From Sulfuriferula plumbiphila (GTDB lineage Bacteria > Pseudomonadota > Gammaproteobacteria > Burkholderiales > Sulfuriferulaceae), in NCBI RefSeq assembly GCF_009938015.1, contig NZ_AP021884.1:2033501-2097500 (forward strand): a stretch of DNA of 64,000 nt. The letters are read 5' to 3'. This document shows, in pieces, positions 55,042 to 63,820 of the stretch. Below the pieces are notes generated by a model. The model was not told the origin of the DNA and did not search any database. It worked only from the letters and a program-made list of their open reading frames with translations. Position 1 is the stretch's first letter, and each line of letters opens with the position of its first letter. A program made the translations under genes and the position numbers.

Positions 55042-55476
55042 TCAGCCACCCATGGTCAGATTGAAAATCTGACGCATCAGATTCAGCTCGATCATGGGGA
55101 GTCCGCGCATTTCACTGATCGACTTGAATACGCCGCCGAGCAGTTCTATCGCCTGGCGAGGCGTATCCAGTGTCGTGAAACGAACAAGATGGAGACGAAT
55201 GGGACCGCTGTCGCTCGACTTCCATTCCTGGAAGCCCTCATCCAGGCGTAATTGCGCGGGGTCGAGGCCCGCTTGCGCCACTATCACGGCCAACACCGCG
55301 CCGGGGTCGTGTAGTTCAGTGACGTCGCCGGGTGCGGGCATGGGTACTGCCGATTGCGGCAAGGGCGTGGTTGCCAGAATGCTGGCGCCGTAGCGGGCAA
55401 AGACCAGGGCGGCGCTATAGCTGTCGTAGTGACTCAAGATCACGCGGTTGTGATCAAACAGAGGATGGTTGCTCAT
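55042..55476 (-). CDS. Unknown protein beside Rieske ferredoxin
   Basis: A 144-residue unknown protein: FDHNRVILSHYDSYSAALVF, ARYGASILATTPLPQ, SGPIRLHLVRFTTLDTPRQA and LPMIELNLMRQIFNLTMGG. No cofactor motif. The conserved position between an FAH-type hydrolase and a Rieske protein suggests a functional link, but nothing in the sequence says what it does. Confidence 0.55.
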   Translation of the reverse strand: MSNHPLFDHNRVILSHYDSYSAALVFARYGASILATTPLPQSAVPMPAPGDVTELHDPGAVLAVIVAQAGLDPAQLRLDEGFQEWKSSDSGPIRLHLVRFTTLDTPRQAIELLGGVFKSISEMRGLPMIELNLMRQIFNLTMGG

Positions 55477-55527
55477 AGTGTGCGTGCGATCTGTTGGTTG
55501 GAATACGCGAAAGCCTTGTTGGGCCAG

Positions 55528-56214
55528 CTAGCCTATCGTGATGATCAACGGCTCCAGCCCGGCTACCGTGGCTTCGATGACATCGCCCTTCACCACCGGC
55601 GCCACGCCGGCAGGGGTGCCGGTAAAGATCAGGTCGCCGGGAAACAGCTCGACCAGATTCGACAGGGTGTGAACCATCTGGGGAATCTTCAGAATCATGT
55701 CGGCGACATCGCCGCTCTGGCGTATTTCGCCATTCACCTTGAGCTCGATCTTGCCCCGGCTGATGTTCCCCGCATAAAACTCCGGCGTGATCGCGCTGCA
55801 TGGTGCCGAATGGTCGAATCCCTTGGCCATATCCCAGGGTCGCCCTTTCTCGCGCGCGGCCAGCTGCAGGTCGCGCCGGGTCATGTCCAGGCCCACGGCA
55901 TAGCCGAACACATAGTCGTAATCGACCTTGTCGACCGGGATGTTTCTGCCGCCCTTGTGCAAGGCCACCACCAACTCCACTTCCGGCTGCAAATTGCTGG
56001 TGGCGGGTGGATAGGGCAGCACGGAATTGTTATGCAGGATGGCGCCGGCTGGCTTCATGAAGAAGAAGGGTTCGTCGCGCTCGGGATCGGCGCCCATTTC
56101 GCGCGCATGATCGGGGTAATTGCGCCCGACGCAGAAAATGCGGCGCACCGGAAACGGGTTGCTCGACATGGCGTCCAGGGTGACGACGGGGGCAGGCGGG
56201 AAGGCATAATTCAT
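55528..56214 (-). CDS. Fumarylacetoacetate hydrolase-family enzyme
   Basis: A 228-residue FAH-family protein. It has IFCVGRNYPDHAREMG, EPFFFMKPAGAILHN, LQPEVELVVALHKGGRNIPV, VFGYAVGLDMTRRDLQ, KGFDHSAPCSA and LIFTGTPAGVAPVVKGDVIE. The metal ligands (E..E..D of the family) are in place in PEVELV and the GLDMT block. Relatives hydrolyse or decarboxylate acyl-pyruvates, oxaloacetate and similar beta-keto acids. Start ATG 56214. The substrate is unknown. Confidence 0.9.
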   Translation of the reverse strand: MNYAFPPAPVVTLDAMSSNPFPVRRIFCVGRNYPDHAREMGADPERDEPFFFMKPAGAILHNNSVLPYPPATSNLQPEVELVVALHKGGRNIPVDKVDYDYVFGYAVGLDMTRRDLQLAAREKGRPWDMAKGFDHSAPCSAITPEFYAGNISRGKIELKVNGEIRQSGDVADMILKIPQMVHTLSNLVELFPGDLIFTGTPAGVAPVVKGDVIEATVAGLEPLIITIG

Positions 56215-56268
56215 GATGGTTTGTGTCTCTTCATGGAGGTGATGGAAAGCGCTCGCGCGCCAGACTGG

Positions 56269-56532
56269 TCACACCAGGCGCTCGCCATCGCGATAGCCCG
56301 CATCCAATTCGAATTCCAGATAATGAATTTTAAAGTGCTGTTCCATTTTGGTCTCGTCCGGAATGGCGTCAGTCCGTTCCGGGTAGCGTGCCAGCAGTGC
56401 GCTGCGATGCACCCGCCAGGCGTTCATAAGCGCGACGCGAGCGCTTTCCCGGTTGCGCCCCGCACCCTTGAACATGAAGTGGTGCGTGTTCATTTCCGCC
56501 ACCACGAATCCGCTGCCGGTTTCGGCTTCCAT
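56269..56532 (-). CDS. Unknown small protein between SelO and FAH genes
   Basis: An 87-residue protein from ATG 56532: GSGFVVAEMNTHHFMFKGAG, ESARVALMNAWRVHRSALLA and KMEQHFKIHYLEFELDAGYR. The frame extends upstream into selO, but the residue pattern starts here, 5 bp after the selO stop. Unknown family, probably translated with its neighbours. Confidence 0.5.
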   Translation of the reverse strand: MEAETGSGFVVAEMNTHHFMFKGAGRNRESARVALMNAWRVHRSALLARYPERTDAIPDETKMEQHFKIHYLEFELDAGYRDGERLV

Positions 56533-56536
56533 AACG

Positions 56537-58039
56537 TTACGACGAGCAGCCGATTTCCAGATGGCGCAGTTCGTCGGGTGGCGCGGCAGCGTAGCGCTCC
56601 ATGTCGGGCTGCTCATCGTAGGGGCGGTTGAGCAGCCGCATCAGCGCGGCGACTTCCGTGTCGTCGTCGTTCATGGCGCTTTCGATCGCAGCCTGGGCGA
56701 GATGATTGCGCAGCACGTATTTCGGGTTGACCTGATTCATCCGTGCCGCGCGCGCAGCGTCGTCGGTATTCTGCTCGGAACGCAGCCGCGCGCGGTAATC
56801 CGTGACCCAGGCATCGAACGCCTGGAGATCGGCAATCTCTTCGCGCACCCCCGTGGCCGGTGCATCGCTGTCGGTGCGCACCCGCGACAGGTGGCGGAAA
56901 CTGCGCGTGAAATCGCTTTTGCTCTGATGCAGAATGGTGAGCAGACGACTGATCAGACTTGCGTCGCCCTCGCGCACTTCGCGCAGTCCCAGCTTGTCCG
57001 CCCAGCGGCGCAGGGCTTCCTGCGAGTAGGTGGAGGAATAGCGTTCGTAAATATCGGTGACGATGTCCGCCGCTTCTTCCTGATTGTCGGAGAGCAGCGG
57101 CAGCATGGTCTGCAACAGGCGCGAGCTGTTCCACTGCCCGATCAGGGGCTGGCTGTCGTAGCCGTAACGTCCCTCGTAATCGGAATGGTTGCAGACATGG
57201 TGCTGGCGGAAGGCGTCCATGAAGCCGAACGGGCCGTAATCCAGGGTGAGACCGAGAATGGAGAAGTTGTCGGTGTTCATCACCCCGTGGCAGAAGCCCA
57301 CCGTTTGCCACTGCGCGATCAGGCACGCGGTGCGTTCGATCACCTCCTCCAGCCAGCGCGCGTAGCGATCCGGTCGATCAACCAGGTGCGGGAAGTTTTG
57401 CGCAATGACGTGATCGGCCAGCGGTGCGAGCTGTGCATGCTGGCCCCGATGGTAGAAGAATTCGAATTGGCCGAAGCGCACGAAGCTGGGCGCGACACGA
57501 CACACCACCGCGGCGGTCTCCAGCGTTTCGCGCTGCACCGGATGCGGCGAAGCCACCAGGCTGAGGCTGCGCGTGGTGGGAATGCCCAGCGCGTGCATGG
57601 CTTCGGAACAAAGGTATTCGCGGATCGACGAACGCAGCACCGCGCGGCCGTCGGAACCGCGCGAATAGGGTGTCTTTCCCGCACCTTTGAGTTGCAGTTC
57701 CACCCGCTCGCCATCCGGCTTGCGGATTTCCGCGATGGTCAGCGCGCGGCCGTCGCCCAGTTGCGAAACCCAGGCGCCGAATTGATGCCCGGCATAGACG
57801 GATGCGACCGGCGCATAGGCGGGCCATGGGCGGTTGCCGGAGAGAATGTCGATCAGCGCCTGATCTCCGGTATCGATGCCCAGCTCTACGGCGAGCCGCT
57901 CGTTGAAATGCACCAGTCGCGGTTGCGGCAAGGGCGTCGGCGTGACGGGTGTGTGATAGGCATCGCTCAACCCTGCATAGCACGGGTCGAGGGGAAGCTC
58001 CGCGAGGGGCTTCAAGCCCCGTGTAAAAAAGTTTCCCAT
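56537..58039 (-). CDS. selO: SelO/YdiU pseudokinase (protein AMPylase family)
   Basis: A 500-residue SelO. The start at 58039 (MGNFFTRGLKPLAEL) has GGGAGGAC upstream; the open frame continues 75 codons further. Conserved motifs are VYAGHQFGAWVSQLGDGRAL, GAGKTPYSRGSDGRAVLRSS, SEAMHALGIPTTRSL and HGVMNTDNFSILGLTLDYGP. The C-terminus ends CSS, with Cys where some relatives have selenocysteine. Characterised members transfer AMP from ATP to proteins in redox stress. It sits in a redox-flavoured cluster (GST, Rieske, amine oxidase). Confidence 0.94.
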   Translation of the reverse strand: MGNFFTRGLKPLAELPLDPCYAGLSDAYHTPVTPTPLPQPRLVHFNERLAVELGIDTGDQALIDILSGNRPWPAYAPVASVYAGHQFGAWVSQLGDGRALTIAEIRKPDGERVELQLKGAGKTPYSRGSDGRAVLRSSIREYLCSEAMHALGIPTTRSLSLVASPHPVQRETLETAAVVCRVAPSFVRFGQFEFFYHRGQHAQLAPLADHVIAQNFPHLVDRPDRYARWLEEVIERTACLIAQWQTVGFCHGVMNTDNFSILGLTLDYGPFGFMDAFRQHHVCNHSDYEGRYGYDSQPLIGQWNSSRLLQTMLPLLSDNQEEAADIVTDIYERYSSTYSQEALRRWADKLGLREVREGDASLISRLLTILHQSKSDFTRSFRHLSRVRTDSDAPATGVREEIADLQAFDAWVTDYRARLRSEQNTDDAARAARMNQVNPKYVLRNHLAQAAIESAMNDDDTEVAALMRLLNRPYDEQPDMERYAAAPPDELRHLEIGCSS

Positions 58040-58079
58040 TGATCCGTCCTCCCGTTGCATTTCGCTCGCCGCTGGCACA

Positions 58080-58694
58080 TCAGCGATACCCCTCTTCCCG
58101 CAGCACCCGCTGCACCACCGGACGCGCCAGCATGCGCTGGTAATGCGCGCGGCAGTGCTCGGGCAGGTCAATGGCCAGTTTGTCCGCCCAGAATTCCACG
58201 TAAAACAGCGCCGCATCGGCAATGGAAAAACTGCCGACGACATATTCCTTGCCGGCCAGTGCATCGTTCATCAGCGCGAATCCCCGCTCGACGATTTCGC
58301 GGCCGCGCGCCCTCACCGCTTCGTGGTCGGCTTCGTTCGGCGTAAACGTGTCCGTGATAAAAATACGGGCGAATCCCTGGCCATGAAGGGTGCCGACGAC
58401 GTAATCCATCGCCTCGATCACGCGCGCATCGCCGTCCGCATCGCCCGGCAGCAGCCTGGCTTTGGGATGGCTGCGCGCAAGCCACCAGGCGATCGCCTGA
58501 AACTCGGTCAGCACGGAGCCATCGTCGCGCACCAGCGTCGGGATGCTGGACTTCGGGTTGATCGCCAGGTAATCGGGCCTGGTGTGGTCGCCTGCCGGCA
58601 GGTTCACGATGTAGGCCTCGAAAGCCTGGTCGAGTTCCTCCAGCAAGATATGGATGCCGGTGGAACACGAGCCGGGGGTCATGTAGAGCTTCAT
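58080..58694 (-). CDS. Glutathione S-transferase family protein
   Basis: A 204-residue GST. The N-terminal thioredoxin fold has MKLYMTPGSCSTGIHILLEE with Ser in the catalytic position, NPKSSIPTLVRDDGSVLTEF with the cis-Pro and the GSH-binding ES-like turn replaced by LTEFQAI. The helical C-terminal domain has YVVGSFSIADAALFYVEFWA. The ATG overlaps the stop of the amine oxidase frame (ATGA). It lies 40 bp upstream of selO. The substrate is unknown. Confidence 0.9.
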   Translation of the reverse strand: MKLYMTPGSCSTGIHILLEELDQAFEAYIVNLPAGDHTRPDYLAINPKSSIPTLVRDDGSVLTEFQAIAWWLARSHPKARLLPGDADGDARVIEAMDYVVGTLHGQGFARIFITDTFTPNEADHEAVRARGREIVERGFALMNDALAGKEYVVGSFSIADAALFYVEFWADKLAIDLPEHCRAHYQRMLARPVVQRVLREEGYR

Positions 58695-60065
58695 GAGGCT
58701 TTTTGCATCAGGATGTCGTTGCCGGCGAGCACGAAGCTGCGCCAGGCGGCGTACATATCACGCCGGATATCCTCCAGATACGCCGACTCCGGCGTGTGCT
58801 CGCCGGGCAGGTCTCAACCAGGCTGTCCAGCACGCTGTGACGGGTCAGCTGCTCGCGCGCCTGGCTGGATAGCCGTTCGTGCAGCGTGCGCTGGCAGGCA
58901 GCGAGCGCTGATTCGCGCTGCACACCCGCCCACGTGGCGAAGCGCTCGATGCAGTGCGCGTTGAGCGCGGAGAGGGGCTGAGACGAGCGCGCCGGAGCCA
59001 GCGCTTGCTGCAATCGCATGGCGGCGTCCAGCGCGCCTTCCATGTGGCCGCCGCCATGCAGTGCGGTCTCGCTGGCACCGAAATGCAATCGACCCCCGTA
59101 CCAGCTGCGCGTCAGCGCGGGCTGGCCGTATTCGGGCGCATCGGCGGGCTCGGCCTGATCGAGCGCCGCGCAGGTATACGGCTCGTCAACCCAGTCATGG
59201 AGATGCAGCTCACCCAGCTCGGCAGGTTCGCCAAACAGTTGCGACAGTTGGCTGCGCACCAGCATGGGCATGCCGGATTCGAAGTGCTTGCGCTGTTCCG
59301 GATTCATGGCGCAAAAACCGCCCAGCGCTGCGCCGCCCACGCTGGGGTCGGTGCCGCCGCAGGCATCGAAGATTTCGCCCAGTACCGCCTGTTCATGGCG
59401 CACGAAGGCATTGCCGGAATGGCCGTCTGCGCGCCAGAAAGCCTGCGTGTAGGTCATCAGCGCCTTGGCCTGCGTGGCCATCCAGGTGGGCGTGGCGCGC
59501 ATCGCCTCGATCAGTGCCGGGTCGAGCGCGGGCGTGAAGCGCACGCGCTCGAGCAGCAGACGCGGCGGCACGGCCAGCACCACGCGACGCGCGCGGATCA
59601 CGGTTTCCGCTGCGCCGGTCTCCCCACCATCGCAGCGGAAACGCAGTTCGAGATACGCGCCCACGTCGGTCACCGCGACCAGTTCATGCGCCAGCCGCAG
59701 GTGTTCCGCCGGCAGGAATCCGGATAGCGCCCGCACCAGTTCGGACATGCCGCCGCTCAGGCGCTGCGCGCCGCCATGGACGGCCTGATCGCTGCTTTCG
59801 GTTTTTTCGTTCGGATCGCGCATGCGCAGCACCGTGCCGCTATCGTGCTGGGGATAGGCATCCAGACCCAGTTCTGCAATCAGCGCAGCCATGTGCGGTT
59901 CGGCTTCGGGCCAGAACCAGGTCGGGCCGAGATCAAGCGCCATGCCGCTGGCGCTGCGTTCGCCCAGTATCCGCCCGCCCAGACGCGCGCGTGCAGTGTG
60001 CGTGCCAACGCCAGGCCGCACAGACCGGCGCCGACGACGGCGATATCTATGTCTATCTCATTCAT
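58691..60065 (-). pseudogene. FAD-dependent amine oxidase with two frameshifts
   Basis: ATG 60065 gives the FAD-binding start IDIDIAVVGAGLCGLALART, LHA. At about 60000 the frame changes to RARLGGRILGERSASGMALD, LGPTWFWPEAE, losing about ten residues of the beta-alpha-beta fold and shifting frame within a GCGCGCG run. At about 58808 a second one-base shift moves the tail to GEHTPESAYLEDIRRDMYAA, FVLAGNDILMQKAS, stopping at 58691. The body (about 400 residues) looks like a normal flavin monoamine oxidase. Either a recent pseudogene or read errors in GC-rich tracts. Confidence 0.75.
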
Positions 60066-60099
60066 GGCGACTCCCGGGCAATGTCCATTTCATGGCAAC

Positions 60100-60414
60100 T
60101 CACAAATCGTCCTCCAGGGTGTCCATCGCAACCAGTTGCTCGCGCAGCGCCATGTGCGCGTAAAACCCGTCGTACTTGTCGTACAGCGGATCGCTTTGCA
60201 GCGCGCCGATCGCCAGCTCATCGCTGAGGTGTACGCGATAATCCTTGAGATCGTGCGCAAGCGCAGCGACGCACGCATCGAATTCATTTGCCGATCCGGC
60301 CTGATCCACTTTCGATCCATGGGTCGCACGCACCTTGAGCACGAAGTCTTCACGGCTGAATGCGAACCAGGCATGCGGGCGCTTCTGGTGGGGAATTTCA
60401 ACAATGTAGATCAT
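60100..60414 (-). CDS. Unknown small protein
   Basis: A 104-residue protein of unknown family: MIYIVEIPHQKRPHAWFAFS, REDFVLKVRATHGSKVDQAG, LKDYRVHLSDELAIG and DPLYDKYDGFYAHMALREQL. Acidic C-terminus. It lies 34 bp upstream of the amine oxidase start and 9 bp after the next gene, so it is part of the operon. Confidence 0.6.
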   Translation of the reverse strand: MIYIVEIPHQKRPHAWFAFSREDFVLKVRATHGSKVDQAGSANEFDACVAALAHDLKDYRVHLSDELAIGALQSDPLYDKYDGFYAHMALREQLVAMDTLEDDL

Positions 60415-60423
60415 ACGTGCTGT

Positions 60424-60732
60424 TCAGTCGCGGATCGAGGTGACGACATTGATCGAAACGCGCATGCGCTCGGCAATGCCGGTCGGGCTGGACTCATACG
60501 CGTCGCGCGCTTCGTTCAGTGCGGCCTGCGCGACGAGCGCCTCTTCCCAGGTGAGCGGGACGCGCCCGGCCAGATGGGTGGCATTGGGCACCGCTTCGAG
60601 GATGGCTTTCCAGTTGGGGTGCTGGACAATCGCAAGCAGCCACTCGGCCTCTTTCACCCCGTCCAGATAGACAGCGCGGCCGATGACTTGCAGCCTGCGT
60701 CCATCCTCGGTGGTCTTGATGTAAGTTCCCAT
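60424..60732 (-). CDS. Unknown small protein
   Basis: A 102-residue protein of unknown family: MGTYIKTTEDGRRLQVIGRA, VYLDGVKEAEWLLAIVQHPN and ATHLAGRVPLTWEEALVAQA. GGAGAACC precedes the ATG. Helical second half. It lies 48 bp from the 55-codon gene upstream and 9 bp from the gene downstream. Confidence 0.6.
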   Translation of the reverse strand: MGTYIKTTEDGRRLQVIGRAVYLDGVKEAEWLLAIVQHPNWKAILEAVPNATHLAGRVPLTWEEALVAQAALNEARDAYESSPTGIAERMRVSINVVTSIRD

Positions 60733-60780
60733 AATATGGTTCTCCTATGATGCGTTGCATGCGTGGGGTAGAACAGGTTC

Positions 60781-60948
60781 CTAATCGTCTTCCATCGACG
60801 GAAACAGAATCACTTCGTCCGGCATGCCGTTGCCGTTTTCTTCGATGTTCAGGCCACCGACCAGAGAGTAGCCGGCATCGCCTTCGAACAGCACCACCGC
60901 CTGCCCGGGCATCTGTTGCAGTGCCATGATCAGTTGTTCGACGGTCAT
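60781..60948 (-). CDS. Unknown 55-residue protein
   Basis: From ATG 60948: MTVEQLIMALQQMPGQAVVL, FEGDAGYSLVGGLNIEE and MPDEVILFPSMEDD. The pattern resembles small proteins predicted to fold as one helix plus strands (LI..LQ.MP....V......). The start overlaps the stop of the upstream 97-residue gene by 4 bp (ATGA), which fixes it. Confidence 0.6.
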   Translation of the reverse strand: MTVEQLIMALQQMPGQAVVLFEGDAGYSLVGGLNIEENGNGMPDEVILFPSMEDD

Positions 60949-61238
60949 TGCGCGCTGGGGCTCACGGCGAGCCAGATGTCGGTATCCCCGCGCACCATCC
61001 AGTTCAAGGTCACGGCGCGAAAGGCTTTGTCCTCCGCCGTCTGCCAGATCACGCACAGCAGCGCTTCATCCCTGGTCAGCGGCTCGTCTTTCTCGAGCTT
61101 TTCCTTGGCCGCCGCGCAGGCCAGCGGGTCGGCGTTGTGGTGTGAGAACACCACGCTGGCCGCCTTGATGCCTGCGGCGATCTCGTCCGGGGATGCCATG
61201 TTGACGTGTTCGCCTTCAAATGTGATGCAGGCTTGCAT
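60945..61238 (-). CDS. Unknown 97-residue protein
   Basis: From ATG 61238: MQACITFEGEHVNMASPDEI, AAGIKAASVVFSHHNADPLA, CAAAKEKLEKDEPLTRDEAL and WMVRGDTDIWLAVSP. GGAGAAGCCC precedes the ATG. Unknown family. It follows the AAA+ ATPase with a 20-bp gap and overlaps the 55-residue gene. Confidence 0.6.
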   Translation of the reverse strand: MQACITFEGEHVNMASPDEIAAGIKAASVVFSHHNADPLACAAAKEKLEKDEPLTRDEALLCVIWQTAEDKAFRAVTLNWMVRGDTDIWLAVSPSAQ

Positions 61239-61258
61239 GGGCTTCTCCTGTTGCTGAT

Positions 61259-62974
61259 TCATACGGGACAAGGCTGCTGCGCTGGCCGATCCAGTTCCAT
61301 GCCGCGAAATATCGAGCAGCGCCTGAATACCTCGGAACTGGGTTTGACCTGCTTGTGGTTGCAAAACTTGGCCGCCAGCTTGGCCAGCCCTTTGATGTCG
61401 CGGCCGCTGGCGCTGGGAAACAGTTCAACCAGTTCGTCCAGCAGCGTGCCATCGATCTCCAGCGCGAACTGCTCCAGCATCACCTGCCAGATCCTGCGCC
61501 GTGCTTCACTGTCGGGCGGGTAATAGCGGATCATGGCGATACAGCGCGAGACGATGGCCTCGTCGATGTCGTCCACCCGATTGGTGGTGAGGAACAGCAG
61601 GCCGTTGAAATATTCCAGCACGCGCAGGAATACGCCGACCACGGCGTTCATGGCGATGTTGTCGTCGCGGCGCTTGATGTAGACATCCGCCTCGTCGATC
61701 AGCATCACCGCGCCCCAGCGCTGCGCCCGGGTCAGCACGTCCTTGAGCGCGGTCTCCATCGCCGCCACGTTCAGCCCCAGTTGTCCGGAATGCACGCGGT
61801 ACAAGGGGCGCTGGATGATTTCCGAATACACCTCGGCGGTCAGCGTCTTGCCCACGCCAGCCGGGCCGGCGCACAGCACCGTGGTGCCGCCGGACTTGCC
61901 GGCCACGATATCGTCCATCAGCACGTCCATCTCGGCGGTCAGGATGTCGATGAGGTCGGTCTGCTCCGGCGGCAGGATCAGCTTCTGCTTCAATGCCGGC
62001 TGGTATTCGTAGGGTGCGATGTCGTCCACATGCACCCACAGGTAGTGGTGCAGATCGAGGTGGAACATGAAGATGTAGGGATGCACCGGCAGTTGCGTGA
62101 ACAGCCCCCTGGGCATCGCGGCCCGGGATTCGCCGATGGCCTCTTCGGCATTGTATTGATTGCTCTTCGCCGCCCTGCGCAGATACGGGCCAAGGATATC
62201 CCCCGTCGCTTCCAGGGTGGTGGTGCGCGCACTCAGGATGCCCTCGTCGTTCACCAGCCGGGTGACGCCGCCGCTCGACAGCACCACCACGTCCTTGCGC
62301 GACCAGTCGGTGTCGCGGTGGGTCGCGGCCGGGTCTTCGGCGTAAAAACCGGTGCCTTGGGCGGAGAACTGTGCGCCATATTGGCCGCGCCAGTCGAAAT
62401 AGCGCGCCACGCTATCGTCGTAGGCGCCGATCAATTCGGCGCTTTCGCGCACGTAACCTTTGGCGGCGATCATTTCCGCCACGGTCTTGCCGACGATATC
62501 GGCGGCGGAAATGCGGAAAGCCGAAGTGGCAAGCGTGCCCTTGGCATTGGCCCTGAGTTCCAGCACTACCTTGCCGGTCTCGTCGTTGGACGACGCGATA
62601 TAGTCGAGGCGGGTGACCACATAGGCCAACGGTTTGTCCGATACGTTCACCCGAAGCAGCCAGCCACGCATGGCATCCGTCGCCAGGTAGCAGGCGATCG
62701 CCGGCATCAGCATTTCCAGATCGTCGTCGGGACCAAAGCGGGTGCCCTGGCCGTCGAACGCCCGTTGCAGCGTGGCGAGTTGCGCCGCGCGCGTGCGCAT
62801 GGCGGGACCGGCTTCCCGGTAGAGATTGCCGAGGAAACCCAGTTCGATGCCGGAGAGCTGGTTGAACGGCATCGTTACCTTGTTGCCGAAGCGCAACTGA
62901 TCCTGTAGCGGCGCGAGGCACGGGAATTCCGTGATCATGGCCTCGATATAAGGCCACTCGATCTGCAGATTCAT
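61259..62974 (-). CDS. AAA+ ATPase
   Basis: A 571-residue protein. Residues 1-340 are a large unique N-terminal region (FNQLSGIELGFLGNLYREAG, EMLMPAIACYLATDAMRGWL, HRDTDWSRKDVVVLSSGGVT). Residues 345-560 are an AAA+ module: Walker A CAGPAGVGKTLTAEVYSE (about 364-381), Walker B AVMLIDEADVYIKRRDD, sensor 1 LLFLTTNRVDDIDEAIVSRC, and sensor 2/lid LFPSASGRDIKGLAKLAAKF. This is the FtsH/CbbQ-like unfoldase layout without protease. Its ATG overlaps the stop of the HEPN-like gene by 4 bp, so the two are probably partners. Confidence 0.85.
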   Translation of the reverse strand: MNLQIEWPYIEAMITEFPCLAPLQDQLRFGNKVTMPFNQLSGIELGFLGNLYREAGPAMRTRAAQLATLQRAFDGQGTRFGPDDDLEMLMPAIACYLATDAMRGWLLRVNVSDKPLAYVVTRLDYIASSNDETGKVVLELRANAKGTLATSAFRISAADIVGKTVAEMIAAKGYVRESAELIGAYDDSVARYFDWRGQYGAQFSAQGTGFYAEDPAATHRDTDWSRKDVVVLSSGGVTRLVNDEGILSARTTTLEATGDILGPYLRRAAKSNQYNAEEAIGESRAAMPRGLFTQLPVHPYIFMFHLDLHHYLWVHVDDIAPYEYQPALKQKLILPPEQTDLIDILTAEMDVLMDDIVAGKSGGTTVLCAGPAGVGKTLTAEVYSEIIQRPLYRVHSGQLGLNVAAMETALKDVLTRAQRWGAVMLIDEADVYIKRRDDNIAMNAVVGVFLRVLEYFNGLLFLTTNRVDDIDEAIVSRCIAMIRYYPPDSEARRRIWQVMLEQFALEIDGTLLDELVELFPSASGRDIKGLAKLAAKFCNHKQVKPSSEVFRRCSIFRGMELDRPAQQPCPV

Positions 62975-63351
62975 GGTCTTGTTCCGCTCACATCAGCCAA
63001 TGGCTTGCATTCGAAAATCTCTGGCTGCTCTTTGCGATAGACCTGCATCCACATCAGTGTGGCCGGTACCAGGGAACACACGGCGAACCACAGCGCGTCC
63101 TGTTCCGCGCCCTTGTTGGCACCGAGTTGCCGTGCGACGATGCGCCACCCCGCCCAGTCCACTTCGGCGAGCATGGTTTGCATCTGTGGCGGCAGGCTGG
63201 CTGCGCTCTCGCTGATGATCTTTACCTGGCGCAGTGTTTCCGCGCGGGTAAGGCGCGAGGCGAGGAATTCATCTTTTTCCAGCCCCTCGGTCAGGGTGAG
63301 CACGGCGACTCCCGCCTGTTCGATAATCGATAGCAGCGATGCATTCAACAT
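62971..63351 (-). CDS. HEPN/HepT-like helical protein
   Basis: A 126-residue all-helical protein. Start at 63351 has GGGAGCTC upstream; the longer frame is unlikely. It has LNASLLSIIEQAGVAVLTLT, FLASRLTRAETLRQVKIISE, then AEVDWAGWRIVARQLGANKG and ALWFAVCSLVPATLMWM. The DW..W..VARQL..N.........W arrangement resembles the DUF86/HepT HEPN fold, but the R-X4-H nuclease motif is lost (RQLGAN). It overlaps the AAA+ gene by 4 bp. Family assignment is tentative. Confidence 0.5.
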   Translation of the reverse strand: MLNASLLSIIEQAGVAVLTLTEGLEKDEFLASRLTRAETLRQVKIISESAASLPPQMQTMLAEVDWAGWRIVARQLGANKGAEQDALWFAVCSLVPATLMWMQVYRKEQPEIFECKPLADVSGTRP

Positions 63352-63537
63352 GAGCGAGCTCCCGGAAACCCGTTTCGGCGCGCGGTGCGGCGGCGCAACG
63401 CGCAGCCCGGCATCTCGAGCAAGCCGCATCCCAGGCATAGTCCGTGCCTTTTCATGGAACTGCGCCAGGCGCAATGTCGGGCTTTGTCGCAAATACAACA
63501 AAACCGCAGCGTGATTGCGTGCGTGGACGAATGCCTG

Positions 63538-63771
63538 TCATTTGCGCCGGGGCCGCTCCGACGGGGCGTAGTTGCTGAAGTGACCTTCGCGGGCGGCCTG
63601 ACCGCGTGCGCGCGTGAGCATCGCTTGGGTCTTGCCAGGAGACGCCGGTAGCGACACCAGCTTCTCTACTTCGGCACTCCCGCATTCAGGGCACACGCAA
63701 GCGGTAGATCCGCGCACCAGCAACTCGAAATCACAGTTGCATTCCTTGCAGTGAAACTCGTATAGCGGCAT
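63538..63771 (-). CDS. FmdB-family zinc-ribbon protein
   Basis: A 77-residue protein: MPLYEFHCKECNCDFELLVR, then STACVCPECGSAEVEKLVSL. The pairs CKEC and CPEC form one zinc ribbon, the FmdB/CxxC_CxxC_SSSS pattern, followed by a basic tail. GGAGGATGA precedes the ATG. FmdB proteins are presumed regulators or RNA/DNA binders with no settled function. It is the first gene of the long minus-strand cluster; the HEPN-like gene follows after 187 bp. Confidence 0.88.
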   Translation of the reverse strand: MPLYEFHCKECNCDFELLVRGSTACVCPECGSAEVEKLVSLPASPGKTQAMLTRARGQAAREGHFSNYAPSERPRRK

Positions 63772-63820
63772 TCATCCTCCTGTAGCGTTTGCGACAAACG
63801 GCTTGTACAGGCAGGTATAA

